Source of the DNA: an uncultured Helicobacteraceae bacterium
Lineage (GTDB): Bacteria > Campylobacterota > Campylobacteria > Campylobacterales > Helicobacteraceae
Assembly: GCA_934728205.1 (NCBI GenBank)
Contig: CAKVEH010000089.1
Span: forward strand, 1 to 5,865
Direction: 5' to 3'
DNA: 5,865 nucleotides
Numbering within the stretch: position 1 is the first letter of the stretch; every line of letters begins with the position of its first letter. Under the pieces are notes generated by a model. The model did no database searches. It was not told where the DNA came from and saw nothing but the letters and a program-made list of their open reading frames with translations. This document shows, piece after piece, positions 1 to 5,865 of this stretch. The position numbers and the translations under genes were made by a program.

Positions 1-2
1 CC

Positions 3-107
3 TTTGATATGCGCGAATTAAACAATGAAATCCGTCCAAGCAAGAGCAATAAAATCTATGACCCTGATAATCCAAATGGCAATGTGCTCAAACACAAATA
101 CAAGTAA
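3..107 (+). CDS. C-terminal end of an unrecognised protein (5' partial)
   Basis: This frame is open from the left edge to a TAA at 105-107 and gives 34 residues ending in NVLKHKYK. The tail is hydrophilic, rich in Asn, Lys and Asp, with the stretch KIYDPDNPNG and a basic end; it has no membrane segment and no motif that I recognise. The other two plus frames are closed by stops within the first 21 bases, which supports this one. An ATG at 9-11 lies in frame, but only eight bases precede it, so the gene more probably begins outside the window. It runs toward the dehydrogenase gene and the two stop codons are 34 bases apart. No function can be assigned from the tail alone. Confidence 0.6.
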   Translation, partial: FDMRELNNEIRPSKSNKIYDPDNPNGNVLKHKYK

Positions 108-141
108 AAATTTACAGAAATCAAAAAATATCTCAAAGTGG

Positions 142-882
142 TTATTTTTCTAAGTGAAATCCAGCCCAGCTTTGCGTAACGGGCATTAGCTCAATTTCGT
201 TAATGTTGATATGCTCTGGCAAGGAGAGAATCACACATATTACTTGTGCTATATCCTTTGCGCTTAGGTATTTTGTGCCCTCATATACCGCGTTTGCTTT
301 TTTCTTATCGCCTTTGAATCGCACTTCGCTAAACTCTGTCTTGCAAAGTCCGGGCGCGATATTGGTTACTTTAATGTTACTCCCACGCAAGTCATTACGC
401 AATGCAAGAGAAAACTGCCCGACAAAAGCCTTTGTGCCACAATACACATTTCCACCAAAATATGGCGTGCGCCCAGCTACCGAGCCTAGATTAAAGATAT
501 GCGCACTTTTTTGCTTGCGTAAAAGTGGAATCACGGCGCGTGCGACATACAAAAACCCCTTAACATTAGTATCAACCATTGTGTCTATATCTTCGATACT
601 TAGTTCATCAAATTCTAGTGTTTCTAGGGCAAGTCCAGCATTGTTAATCAGCACGGAAATATCGCTGAAGTTTTGTGGGATTGCTTCAATCGCTTCAAAC
701 ACGGATTTTTTATCACGCACATCAGCGCAAATAGTGTGGATTTGCCCGTTAAATTCGCTTTGGAGTTCTTGGAGGCGAGATTCTCTGCGTGCAAGCGCGA
801 CAACTTTATAGCCAAGTTTAGCAAGCTCTCTAGCACACTCTTTGCCAAATCCAGAACTTGCTCCTGTGATAAATGCTGTCAT
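142..882 (-). CDS. ydfG: YdfG-like NADP-dependent short-chain dehydrogenase (3-hydroxy acid / serine dehydrogenase type)
   Basis: This encodes a 246-residue cytoplasmic classical SDR. Visible motifs are the TGASSGFG cofactor loop (residues 6-13), an Arg pair after strand 2 (R32-R33) typical of NADP preference, DV at 54-55, NNAG (80-83), Asn106, catalytic Ser134, Tyr147 and Lys151 (YCGTK), and PG at 177-178. The segments GGNVYCGTKAF, EVRFKGD and MPVTQSWAG match E. coli YdfG as I recall it, and so does the length (about 248). E. coli YdfG oxidises L-allo-threonine, L-serine and other 3-hydroxy acids with NADP+ and also reduces malonic semialdehyde; substrate use here is inferred. The frame extends upstream to an ATG at 981, but I chose the ATG at 882: AGGGGG lies four bases before it and the Rossmann fold begins directly after it. 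The extra 33 residues would overlap the end of the upstream gene. It follows the exported-protein gene by 46 bases and may be cotranscribed with it. Confidence 0.92.
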   Translation of the reverse strand: MTAFITGASSGFGKECARELAKLGYKVVALARRESRLQELQSEFNGQIHTICADVRDKKSVFEAIEAIPQNFSDISVLINNAGLALETLEFDELSIEDIDTMVDTNVKGFLYVARAVIPLLRKQKSAHIFNLGSVAGRTPYFGGNVYCGTKAFVGQFSLALRNDLRGSNIKVTNIAPGLCKTEFSEVRFKGDKKKANAVYEGTKYLSAKDIAQVICVILSLPEHININEIELMPVTQSWAGFHLEK

Positions 883-886
883 ATTA

Positions 887-892
887 CCCCCT
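887..892 (-). promoter_or_regulatory. Ribosome binding site of the ydfG-like gene
   Basis: On the minus strand this reads AGGGGG, four bases before the ATG at 882-880. It decides the start codon, because the upstream in-frame ATG at 981 lies inside the coding sequence of the preceding gene and would add residues unrelated to the SDR fold. Confidence 0.7.
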
Positions 893-928
893 AATTTATG
901 AAATTTTAGAGAATCTAGGTTGTTTGAT

Positions 929-1825
929 TTATGCGGGTGGTGGGTTTGAGCGCAAAAATACATACATCGTATCGCCGTCATTTACAAATACGATTGAGTT
1001 GAGATAATAATCCCCGCCGTAATAATACTGCTGGCTATAAATTTGTGCGATGACAAAGGTGTCTGCATTGACATAGCCCATTATGCTTCCGCCACTGCAT
1101 TTTTCGCCAAATTGTGGCATATCAAGGATAGAATCTTTTGTAACGCCATTGCTTAGAAGCATATCAAAGCTTGGTAGTCTTTGAGCTATGCAGGTTGTGT
1201 GCTCATCTATCCACGCTCCCCAAAAGAGCGTTTTCATCATATCTTTATCAAGCACATTTTTGTGTTCGCTATCTAAATATTGCAAATTCTTGCGTAAAAA
1301 TTCATATCCCACGCGCACATCGCGTTCAAAGTCTAAGCCCTTTTGTGTGGAAGTTTTTGGGAATCCTAATACTAAGAATTCACCACGATTAGCGATAAAT
1401 TTAAGGGGATTTTCTTCGCCTTGTTCGGCAAGTTTTTTACCGAGTGTATTATAGATTTGTTTTTCTTTTTTATTCATCAAAAATGTGCCATTGCCAATTT
1501 TATTGGAGTTTGTCGCGAGTGGGGCATCAAGTGAGACATAGCACACACGCTCAATAAGCTCACAATACTTTGGTTCGCGTGCATTGCACGGGGCGCAAAT
1601 ACCCCCTTGATTCTCAAGTAAGATATTATAATGGGCATTTAAGAATCCCAGTGCTTGGTCTTTATAGTCTTCTTCACAATTTAGAGCAAACTCAAGTGCT
1701 TGCTCTAAATCACTTTTTAACTCAATCTTATCATCAATTTGGCTAGTTTGGGCTTGGAGGATTGTTGTTCCATAAGCACAAATTAGGCATAAAATCATAC
1801 AACATTTGCGTATGTGTGTTGGCAT
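929..1825 (-). CDS. Unrecognised exported protein with cysteine cluster
   Basis: This encodes 298 residues that I do not recognise. The N-terminus looks like a Sec signal peptide: basic start (H4, R6, K7), hydrophobic core around residues 9-23, and a likely cleavage near LQA|QT (after residue 25), so a periplasmic or surface location is inferred. A lipoprotein signal is unlikely because no good lipobox precedes C13 or C16. The predicted mature part has seven cysteines (50, 77, 80, 88, 95, 212, 243). Four of them fall within residues 77-95, including a CAPC pair, but no thioredoxin fold is evident. The C-terminal 55 residues are rich in Tyr, Val and Ile (QQYYYGGDYYLNS) and look like beta strands, ending in NPPPA. 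The start at 1825 is supported by AAGGGGA five bases upstream and by the signal peptide. A perfect inverted repeat abuts this ribosome binding site. The ydfG-like gene follows on the same strand. Confidence 0.8.
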   Translation of the reverse strand: MPTHIRKCCMILCLICAYGTTILQAQTSQIDDKIELKSDLEQALEFALNCEEDYKDQALGFLNAHYNILLENQGGICAPCNAREPKYCELIERVCYVSLDAPLATNSNKIGNGTFLMNKKEKQIYNTLGKKLAEQGEENPLKFIANRGEFLVLGFPKTSTQKGLDFERDVRVGYEFLRKNLQYLDSEHKNVLDKDMMKTLFWGAWIDEHTTCIAQRLPSFDMLLSNGVTKDSILDMPQFGEKCSGGSIMGYVNADTFVIAQIYSQQYYYGGDYYLNSIVFVNDGDTMYVFLRSNPPPA

Positions 1826-1830
1826 TGTTA

Positions 1831-1837
1831 TCCCCTT
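1831..1837 (-). promoter_or_regulatory. Ribosome binding site of the exported-protein gene
   Basis: On the minus strand this reads AAGGGGA, five bases before the ATG at 1825-1823. Its first three bases (1837-1835) are also the end of the 11-bp inverted repeat at 1835-1863, so a hairpin in the mRNA would partly occupy this site. Confidence 0.65.
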
Positions 1838-1863
1838 AAGACTTTAACTTAAAAAGTCTTAAG
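1835..1863 (-). promoter_or_regulatory. Perfect 11-bp inverted repeat in the leader of the exported-protein gene
   Basis: The arms CTTAAGACTTT (1835-1845) and AAAGTCTTAAG (1853-1863) are perfectly complementary around a 7-base spacer (1846-1852). Read on the minus strand the element also contains TTAAG-N5-TTAAG (10-bp periodicity) and a further TTAAG at its 3' end. It has no T-run after it in either direction, so it is not a standard intrinsic terminator. It could be an operator for a dimeric regulator, or an mRNA hairpin that limits access to the adjoining ribosome binding site. Which of these applies cannot be told from the sequence. Confidence 0.6.
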
Positions 1864-1877
1864 CAATTTGCATTCTC

Positions 1878-2084
1878 TTAAAAGCTCCAAAAATATTGCA
1901 AACTAAGAATATGTGTGCTGTTTTTGGGCTCATAATAACTAAAAGGCTTCGTGCCACCCCAAGCATTGAGCCATTCAAGCCATTGGAATCTATAATATGA
2001 GTTAAAATCAGCAGAACTTATTCTACTAAATAAAATGAGAATATATGTGTGAAGTATAGATTCTATAAAATATGTGTATATTTG
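1878..2084 (-). pseudogene. Possible 3' remnant of a decayed gene
   Basis: This is a 68-codon frame open from a TGA at 2087-2085 to a TAA at 1880-1878, with no ATG and no plausible start signal. The first third is AT-rich and may be noise. The rest looks like protein: residues 32-48 read RFQWLEWLNAWGGTKPF, followed by a Tyr-Tyr-Glu-Pro-Lys stretch and an aromatic end (QYFWSF). Tryptophans at 35, 38, 42 and 66 would be unexpected in random AT-rich spacer, and this part is visibly less AT-rich than its surroundings. It lies on the same strand as the exported-protein gene and ends 52 bases before that gene's start, so it may be the tail of a former upstream gene. The family is not recognised. 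It could also be chance. Confidence 0.35.
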
Positions 2085-2177
2085 TCAGTAGCGTAAAGTT
2101 ATAAATTAGAGTTTGCTGAAAATTTCCTTAAAATTATCAAAAAATGTATAATAATGAAACAAACAAGAAAAATAGGG

Positions 2178-2185
2178 TTTTTTTT
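2178..2185. repeat. Eight-base homopolymeric T tract
   Basis: A run of eight T follows GGG at 2175-2177, about 90 bases upstream of the proposed nap -35 element. Homopolymer tracts of this size can vary in length by slippage in Helicobacter and Campylobacter, but eight T in such AT-rich spacer may carry no function. Confidence 0.45.
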
Positions 2186-2275
2186 ACAAAAATAACAAAT
2201 GTATCATAAGTCCATATATAACGATATTTTTAAGCATTTAACTTCACTGCAAAAATGTATAAAATTTAGTATATA

Positions 2276-2304
2276 TTGCCTTTATAGAGCATATTATATA
2301 TAAT
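2276..2304 (+). promoter_or_regulatory. Candidate sigma-70 promoter of the nap operon
   Basis: TTGCCT (2276-2281) and TATAAT (2299-2304) are separated by 17 bases. Transcription would start near 2311 and leave a leader of about 100 bases before the napA ATG. The -10 match is perfect and the spacing is standard; the -35 element is usually weak in Helicobacter, so most weight rests on the -10. Other TATAAT-like words at 2147-2152 and 2258-2263, each preceded by TG, are alternatives. Confidence 0.45.
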
Positions 2305-2333
2305 TCAAACTGCGTGTAGATTCTTTGGTAGAG

Positions 2334-2349
2334 ATGTATCATTTATCAT
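2334..2349. repeat. Tandem TATCAT words in the nap leader
   Basis: TATCAT occurs twice with a one-base spacer (2337-2342 and 2344-2349), preceded by ATG. The nine-base word ATGTATCAT at 2334-2342 also occurs at 2199-2207, upstream of the proposed promoter. These may be recognition words for a regulator or coincidence in AT-rich DNA. Confidence 0.25.
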
Positions 2350-2398
2350 AGTAAAATGAGCATAGCCCAAAATGACTACATTAAGCAAAAATATTTTT

Positions 2399-2406
2399 GA
2401 GGAGGA
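2399..2406 (+). promoter_or_regulatory. Ribosome binding site of napA
   Basis: GAGGAGGA, four bases before the ATG at 2411, is a strong Shine-Dalgarno sequence. It decides the start: an in-frame ATG at 2372 has no such site and would place 13 extra residues in front of the Tat signal. Confidence 0.85.
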
Positions 2407-2410
2407 CGCA

Positions 2411-5185
2411 ATGTCAGCAAACTTAAAACGCCGTGAGTTTATCAAAAGCGCGGCAGTGGTTTCAGCGGCTTCAGCTGTTGGTATGAGCGTGCCAAGTGCG
2501 CTTGCAGCGCAGGCAAATAGTGCCCAAAAGTCTTGGAAATGGGATAAAAGTGCTTGTAGATTCTGCGGGACAGGCTGCGGGATTATGGTAGCGACAAAAG
2601 ATGGAAAAATAGTCGCGGTTAAAGGCGACCCAGAAGCTCCTGTAAATCGTGGTATTAACTGCATTAAGGGGTATTTTTGTGCCAAGATTATGTATGGTGA
2701 GGATAGACTTACTCAGCCACTTTTGCGCGTGAATAGTAAAGGTGAGTTTGATAAAAAAGGTAAATTTGCTCCTGTAAGCTGGAAAAGAGCCTTTGATGAA
2801 ATGGAAAAACAATTTAAAGCTGTGTATAACACACTAGGTCCAACGGGAATCGCAGTCTTTGGTAGCGGGCAATATACCATTCAAGAGGGATATGTCGCGG
2901 CTAAGCTAATGAAAGCGGGCTTTAGGACAAATAATATTGACCCAAACGCAAGGCATTGTATGGCAAGCGCGGTGGTGGCATTTATGCAAACATTTGGAAT
3001 CGATGAGCCAGCAGGGTGTTATGATGACATTGAGCTTACCGATACGATTGTAACTTGGGGTGCAAATATGGCAGAGATGCACCCTGTGCTATGGTCTCGT
3101 GTAACAGATAGGAAATTTTCAAACCCAAAGAGAGTGAAGCTTATCAATCTTTCAACTTTTACAAACAGGACAAGTGATATTGCGGATATTGAGATTATCT
3201 TTAAGCCGCAAACAGATTTGGCAATTTGGAATTACATCGCAAGAGAAATTGTGTATAACAAGCCTCAAGCGATTGATAAAGAGTTTGTCAATAACTATTG
3301 CGCGTATGCCACAGGTCCTGTGGATATAGGCTATGGAATGCGCCCTAATCCAAACCACAAGAGCTTCTCGGGCAAAGAAAAGCCAACGGTGGCAAAAGAA
3401 CTCAGCAAGACACTAAGTGCGGAAGAAGGCGTAACGCTAGGCTATCTTGGATATAAAGCTGGTGATGTGCTAGAAAATAAAAATAATGGCAAACCTGATG
3501 CACATTGGCTTATTACTTTTGAAGAGTTTAAAAAGGCTCTTGCTCCTTATACACTTGATTTTGTTGCTAATCTCGCAAAAGGCGATAAAGATGAGAGCTT
3601 AGATTCTTTTAAGAAAAAACTTCAACAACTTGCTAATTACTACATTGAGAAAAACCGCAAAGTTGTGAGCTTTTGGACAATGGGCTTTAATCAACACCAA
3701 AGAGGGACTTGGGTAAATGAGCAGGCTTATATGGTGCATTTGCTTTTAGGCAAGCAAAGCAAGCCCGGCGATGGTGCATTCTCTCTCACAGGGCAACCAA
3801 GTGCGTGTGGGACAGCGCGTGAAGTGGGGACATTCTCACACCGCTTGCCAGCAGATATGGTCGTAGCAAATCCAAAGCATCGCGCCATTAGTGAAAAAAT
3901 TTGGAAAGTGCCAGCTGGCACAATTAACCCTAAGCCCGGCTTACCATATATGGGGCTTTTACGCGCCATAGAAGATGGCACGGTTAAGTGGGCGTGGGTG
4001 CATGTCAATAATCCTTGGCATAACAGCCCAAATGCAAATCACTGGATTAAGGCTGCAAGAGAGCTTGATAACTTTATCGTTGTGAGCGATTGTTATCCGG
4101 GCATCAGTGCTAAGGTGGCGGATTTGATTTTGCCTGTGGCGATGATTTATGAAAAATGGGGCGCGTATGGAAATGCTGAGAGACGCACACAACATTGGAA
4201 ACAACAAGTTGTCCCGCAAGGGAGCGCAATGAGCGATACTTGGCAAATGCTTGAGTTTTCTAAGCGATTTAAACTCAAAGAAGTATGGGGTAAGGCGTAT
4301 GAAAAGCTAGATATGAAGCCTGTGCTAGATGCTGCAAAGAAAATGGGCTACAAAGAAGATGATACACTCTTTGATGTGCTTTTTGCTAATAAAACGGCAA
4401 AGCAATTTAGCGCAGTAAAAGGACAGCTTAATAGCGAAGTTTTTGGAGATGAGCGAAAAGTCAAAGGGAGCGATGATAAAGAATTTAGCGGATATAAGTT
4501 CTTTATCCAAAAATACCTTTGGGAAGAGTATCGCCAATTTGGTAACGGGCACGGGCACGACCTTGCCGACTTTGATACTTATCACAAAGTGCGTGGCTTA
4601 AGATGGCCTGTGGTTGGCGGTAGAGAAACACTTTGGCGATTTAATGCTAAGTATGACCCTTATGCGCGTCAATATGGTAACGGCAAACCATTTGCTTTTT
4701 ATGGTAATAAAGAGGCTGCCTTGCCAACAGGCACGCTTGCAAAAGGTGGTGGAGAGAAAAAATCTATCGCCAATCGCGCAAAAATCTTTTTCCGTCCATA
4801 TATGGAGCCCGCAGAAGTGCCTGATAAGGAATATCCATTCTGGTTGAGCACAGGGCGTGTGTTAGAGCATTGGCATAGTGGCACGATGACTATGCGTGTG
4901 CCTGAGTTATTCCGCGCTGTGCCTGAGGCATTATGCTATATGCACAAAAAAGATGCAGAAGAAATGCGTATCAAAAAAGGCGACCAAGTCTATGTGGAAT
5001 CTAGACGCGGTAGAGTAAAAATGCGTGTAGATATTGATGGACGTAATCGTCCTCCAAGAGGGCTTGTGTATGTGCCTTGGTTTGATGAAAATGTCTTTAT
5101 TAACAAAGTATGCTTAGATGCGACTTGTCCGCTTTCTAAAGAATCTGACTTTAAAAAGTGTGCGGTGAAAGTGTATAAAGCATAA
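2411..5185 (+). CDS. napA: Periplasmic nitrate reductase, catalytic subunit NapA
   Basis: NapA reduces nitrate to nitrite in the periplasm, taking electrons from NapB. The 924-residue protein starts with a Tat signal (KRREFIK, residues 5-11, then a weakly hydrophobic stretch and a likely cleavage near ALA|AQ, residue 32). The [4Fe-4S] ligands are C49, C52, C56 and C84 (CX2CX3CX27C), and K86 corresponds to the Lys between cluster and pterin. C183 in ARHCMASA is the expected molybdenum ligand. MGD-binding segments include [10 protein letters not shown] (216-225), [20 protein letters not shown] (461-480), and [17 protein letters not shown] (811-827). The protein is about 100 residues longer than E. 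coli NapA, with additions near residues 310-400 and 640-790, as in Campylobacter NapA; the C-terminal [13 protein letters not shown] is also of that type. All key residues are present and the frame is intact. The start is set by GAGGAGGA and the Tat motif. napG follows after 16 bases. Regulation probably acts through the long AT-rich leader. Confidence 0.98.
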   Translation: MSANLKRREFIKSAAVVSAASAVGMSVPSALAAQANSAQKSWKWDKSACRFCGTGCGIMVATKDGKIVAVKGDPEAPVNRGINCIKGYFCAKIMYGEDRLTQPLLRVNSKGEFDKKGKFAPVSWKRAFDEMEKQFKAVYNTLGPTGIAVFGSGQYTIQEGYVAAKLMKAGFRTNNIDPNARHCMASAVVAFMQTFGIDEPAGCYDDIELTDTIVTWGANMAEMHPVLWSRVTDRKFSNPKRVKLINLSTFTNRTSDIADIEIIFKPQTDLAIWNYIAREIVYNKPQAIDKEFVNNYCAYATGPVDIGYGMRPNPNHKSFSGKEKPTVAKELSKTLSAEEGVTLGYLGYKAGDVLENKNNGKPDAHWLITFEEFKKALAPYTLDFVANLAKGDKDESLDSFKKKLQQLANYYIEKNRKVVSFWTMGFNQHQRGTWVNEQAYMVHLLLGKQSKPGDGAFSLTGQPSACGTAREVGTFSHRLPADMVVANPKHRAISEKIWKVPAGTINPKPGLPYMGLLRAIEDGTVKWAWVHVNNPWHNSPNANHWIKAARELDNFIVVSDCYPGISAKVADLILPVAMIYEKWGAYGNAERRTQHWKQQVVPQGSAMSDTWQMLEFSKRFKLKEVWGKAYEKLDMKPVLDAAKKMGYKEDDTLFDVLFANKTAKQFSAVKGQLNSEVFGDERKVKGSDDKEFSGYKFFIQKYLWEEYRQFGNGHGHDLADFDTYHKVRGLRWPVVGGRETLWRFNAKYDPYARQYGNGKPFAFYGNKEAALPTGTLAKGGGEKKSIANRAKIFFRPYMEPAEVPDKEYPFWLSTGRVLEHWHSGTMTMRVPELFRAVPEALCYMHKKDAEEMRIKKGDQVYVESRRGRVKMRVDIDGRNRPPRGLVYVPWFDENVFINKVCLDATCPLSKESDFKKCAVKVYKA

Positions 5186-5201
5186 GAGTGGAGAATCTAA
5201 A

Positions 5202-5865
5202 ATGAACGAAGCGCGCAGAAAGGCAATAGGCTCAATCTTTCAAACAATGGGTTTGGTGGCTGTTGGTGGATTGGTATGGAGTGCTTATCTCAAGGAAGCC
5301 AAAGCTAATCCATTATGGCTCTATCCGCCCGGTGCGAGAGAGAACTTTGAGGCTACTTGTATAAAGTGTGGGCTTTGTGTGGAGGCTTGCCCTTACTACA
5401 CACTAAGGCTTGCTACGAGTGGAAACAAAGGCTTGCCTGTATTCACTCCGCGCGATGTGCCGTGCTTTATGTGTGAGGACATTCCTTGCGCGGTAGCTTG
5501 TCCTACAGACGCGCTTGATGTGAATCTGCTCAAAACCGATGACAAACTTGACATTGGGAAGGCAAAAATGGGTGTGGCAGTCATTGATACGCTTAATTGC
5601 ATTGCGTATGCTGGGATTCAGTGTGATGCGTGCTATCGCGCTTGTCCTATACTTGATAGGGCGATTTACCTAGAGTATAAGTCTAATGAGCGCACAGGTA
5701 AGCACGCCTTAATGCTACCAATGGTGGCAAACGAATTTTGCACAGGTTGTGGAAAATGCGAGAAGGCTTGTGTAACGGAGCTACCTACTATTCGTGTCTT
5801 GCCGAGAGAAATGATACTTGGCAAGATGGGGACAAACTATGTCAAAGGCTGGGTTGAGGGCGATG
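5202..5865 (+). CDS. napG: NapG, ferredoxin-type quinol dehydrogenase component (3' partial)
   Basis: NapG carries electrons from the quinol side toward the nitrate reductase, normally with the membrane subunit NapH. The 221 residues present contain four [4Fe-4S] cysteine sets: C53/56/59/63, C88/91/96/100, C133/141/144/148 and C180/183/186/190. The spacing of the second and third sets (CX2CX4CX3C and CX7CX2CX3C) is characteristic of NapG/MauM-type ferredoxins. The N-terminus has an Arg pair (R5-R6) followed by a hydrophobic stretch (about residues 12-29), consistent with a Tat signal or an uncleaved membrane anchor on the periplasmic side, although the usual RRxFLK pattern is poor. The ATG at 5202 is preceded by GGAGA at 5190-5194. 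The reading frame is open to the window end; the family is about 250-265 residues, so roughly 30-45 codons are missing. It is 16 bases after napA, clearly in the same operon; napH is expected next. Confidence 0.95.
   Translation, partial: MNEARRKAIGSIFQTMGLVAVGGLVWSAYLKEAKANPLWLYPPGARENFEATCIKCGLCVEACPYYTLRLATSGNKGLPVFTPRDVPCFMCEDIPCAVACPTDALDVNLLKTDDKLDIGKAKMGVAVIDTLNCIAYAGIQCDACYRACPILDRAIYLEYKSNERTGKHALMLPMVANEFCTGCGKCEKACVTELPTIRVLPREMILGKMGTNYVKGWVEGD

Larger units (their letters stand above)
1864..2410. other. Long AT-rich divergent intergenic region
   Basis: About 550 bases separate the minus-strand gene pair from napA. Apart from the possible gene remnant (1878-2084) I see no intact gene, tRNA or terminator. 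The part from about 2085 to 2400 is strongly AT-rich and contains several TATAAT-like hexamers, the T8 tract and repeated short words such as TATCAT. No clear FNR-type box (TTGAT-N4-ATCAA) is visible, only isolated half-sites such as ATCAA near 2136-2140. It presumably carries the control sequences for nap on the plus strand and perhaps for the exported-protein gene on the minus strand. Confidence 0.6.

Noticed and set aside
104..115. GTAAA/TTTAC inverted repeat between the converging genes, considered as a terminator
   Set aside because: Only five A/T-rich pairs with a two-base loop and no T-run; too weak to call.
203..811. 202-codon plus-strand ORF opposite the SDR gene
   Set aside because: It is the antisense shadow of a clearly recognised SDR and has no domain features of its own.
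883..981. N-terminal extension of the SDR from an ATG at 981
   Set aside because: It overlaps the end of the upstream gene, has no SDR similarity, and a good ribosome binding site precedes the ATG at 882.
1911..2000. Plus-strand 29-codon ORF starting at ATG 1911
   Set aside because: It has no ribosome binding site and lies opposite the more protein-like minus-strand frame; it is probably its shadow.
2107..2180. Minus-strand open stretch in another frame giving a Phe/Tyr-rich peptide ending near 2107
   Set aside because: It is short, T-rich and low in complexity, so it is expected by chance in this AT-rich spacer; I did not join it to the remnant at 1878-2084.
2372..2410. Upstream in-frame ATG that would extend NapA by 13 residues
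   Set aside because: No ribosome binding site precedes it, while GAGGAGGA lies correctly before the ATG at 2411; the extension would also displace the Tat signal from the N-terminus.
2305..5000. Several minus-strand ORFs of 60-126 codons opposite napA
   Set aside because: All lie within or across the intact napA frame and show no protein-like features; they are shadows.

Overview
The window looks like chromosomal DNA of a Campylobacterota member, most likely an enterohepatic Helicobacter or a close relative. The evidence is a low-GC sequence, a napA-napG gene order, and a 924-residue NapA whose C-terminus and long insertions look like the Campylobacter/Helicobacter periplasmic nitrate reductase rather than the shorter enterobacterial one. 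Species cannot be fixed from the sequence alone.

Layout. (1) Positions 3-107 (+) hold the last 34 codons of a gene that enters from the left and is not recognised. (2) It converges, across 34 bases, on a minus-strand pair: an unrecognised exported, cysteine-containing protein (1825 to 929), followed 46 bases later by a classical short-chain dehydrogenase closely resembling E. coli YdfG (882 to 142). (3) Positions 1826-2410 are a long, very AT-rich interval between the divergent minus-strand pair and the nap genes. It contains a perfect 11-bp inverted repeat touching the ribosome binding site of the exported protein, a 68-codon open frame without a start codon that looks like the end of a decayed gene (1878-2084, minus), an eight-T tract, short repeats, and a good candidate promoter for nap (2276-2304). 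(4) napA (2411-5185) and the 5' part of napG (5202 to the window end) lie on the plus strand, 16 bases apart.

How the genes work together. NapA is the Tat-exported molybdenum (bis-MGD) and [4Fe-4S] catalytic subunit that reduces nitrate to nitrite in the periplasm. NapG is a four-cluster iron-sulfur protein that passes electrons from the quinol pool, normally with the membrane protein NapH, toward NapB and NapA. In Campylobacterota the operon usually continues with napH, napB and accessory genes, which would lie beyond the right edge. The YdfG-like enzyme and the exported protein have no evident link to nitrate respiration and are transcribed away from it.

Most of the window is ordinary respiratory and housekeeping sequence. 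The least explained parts are the exported protein, its upstream inverted repeat, and the apparent gene remnant beside it. No new system can be claimed from this window.
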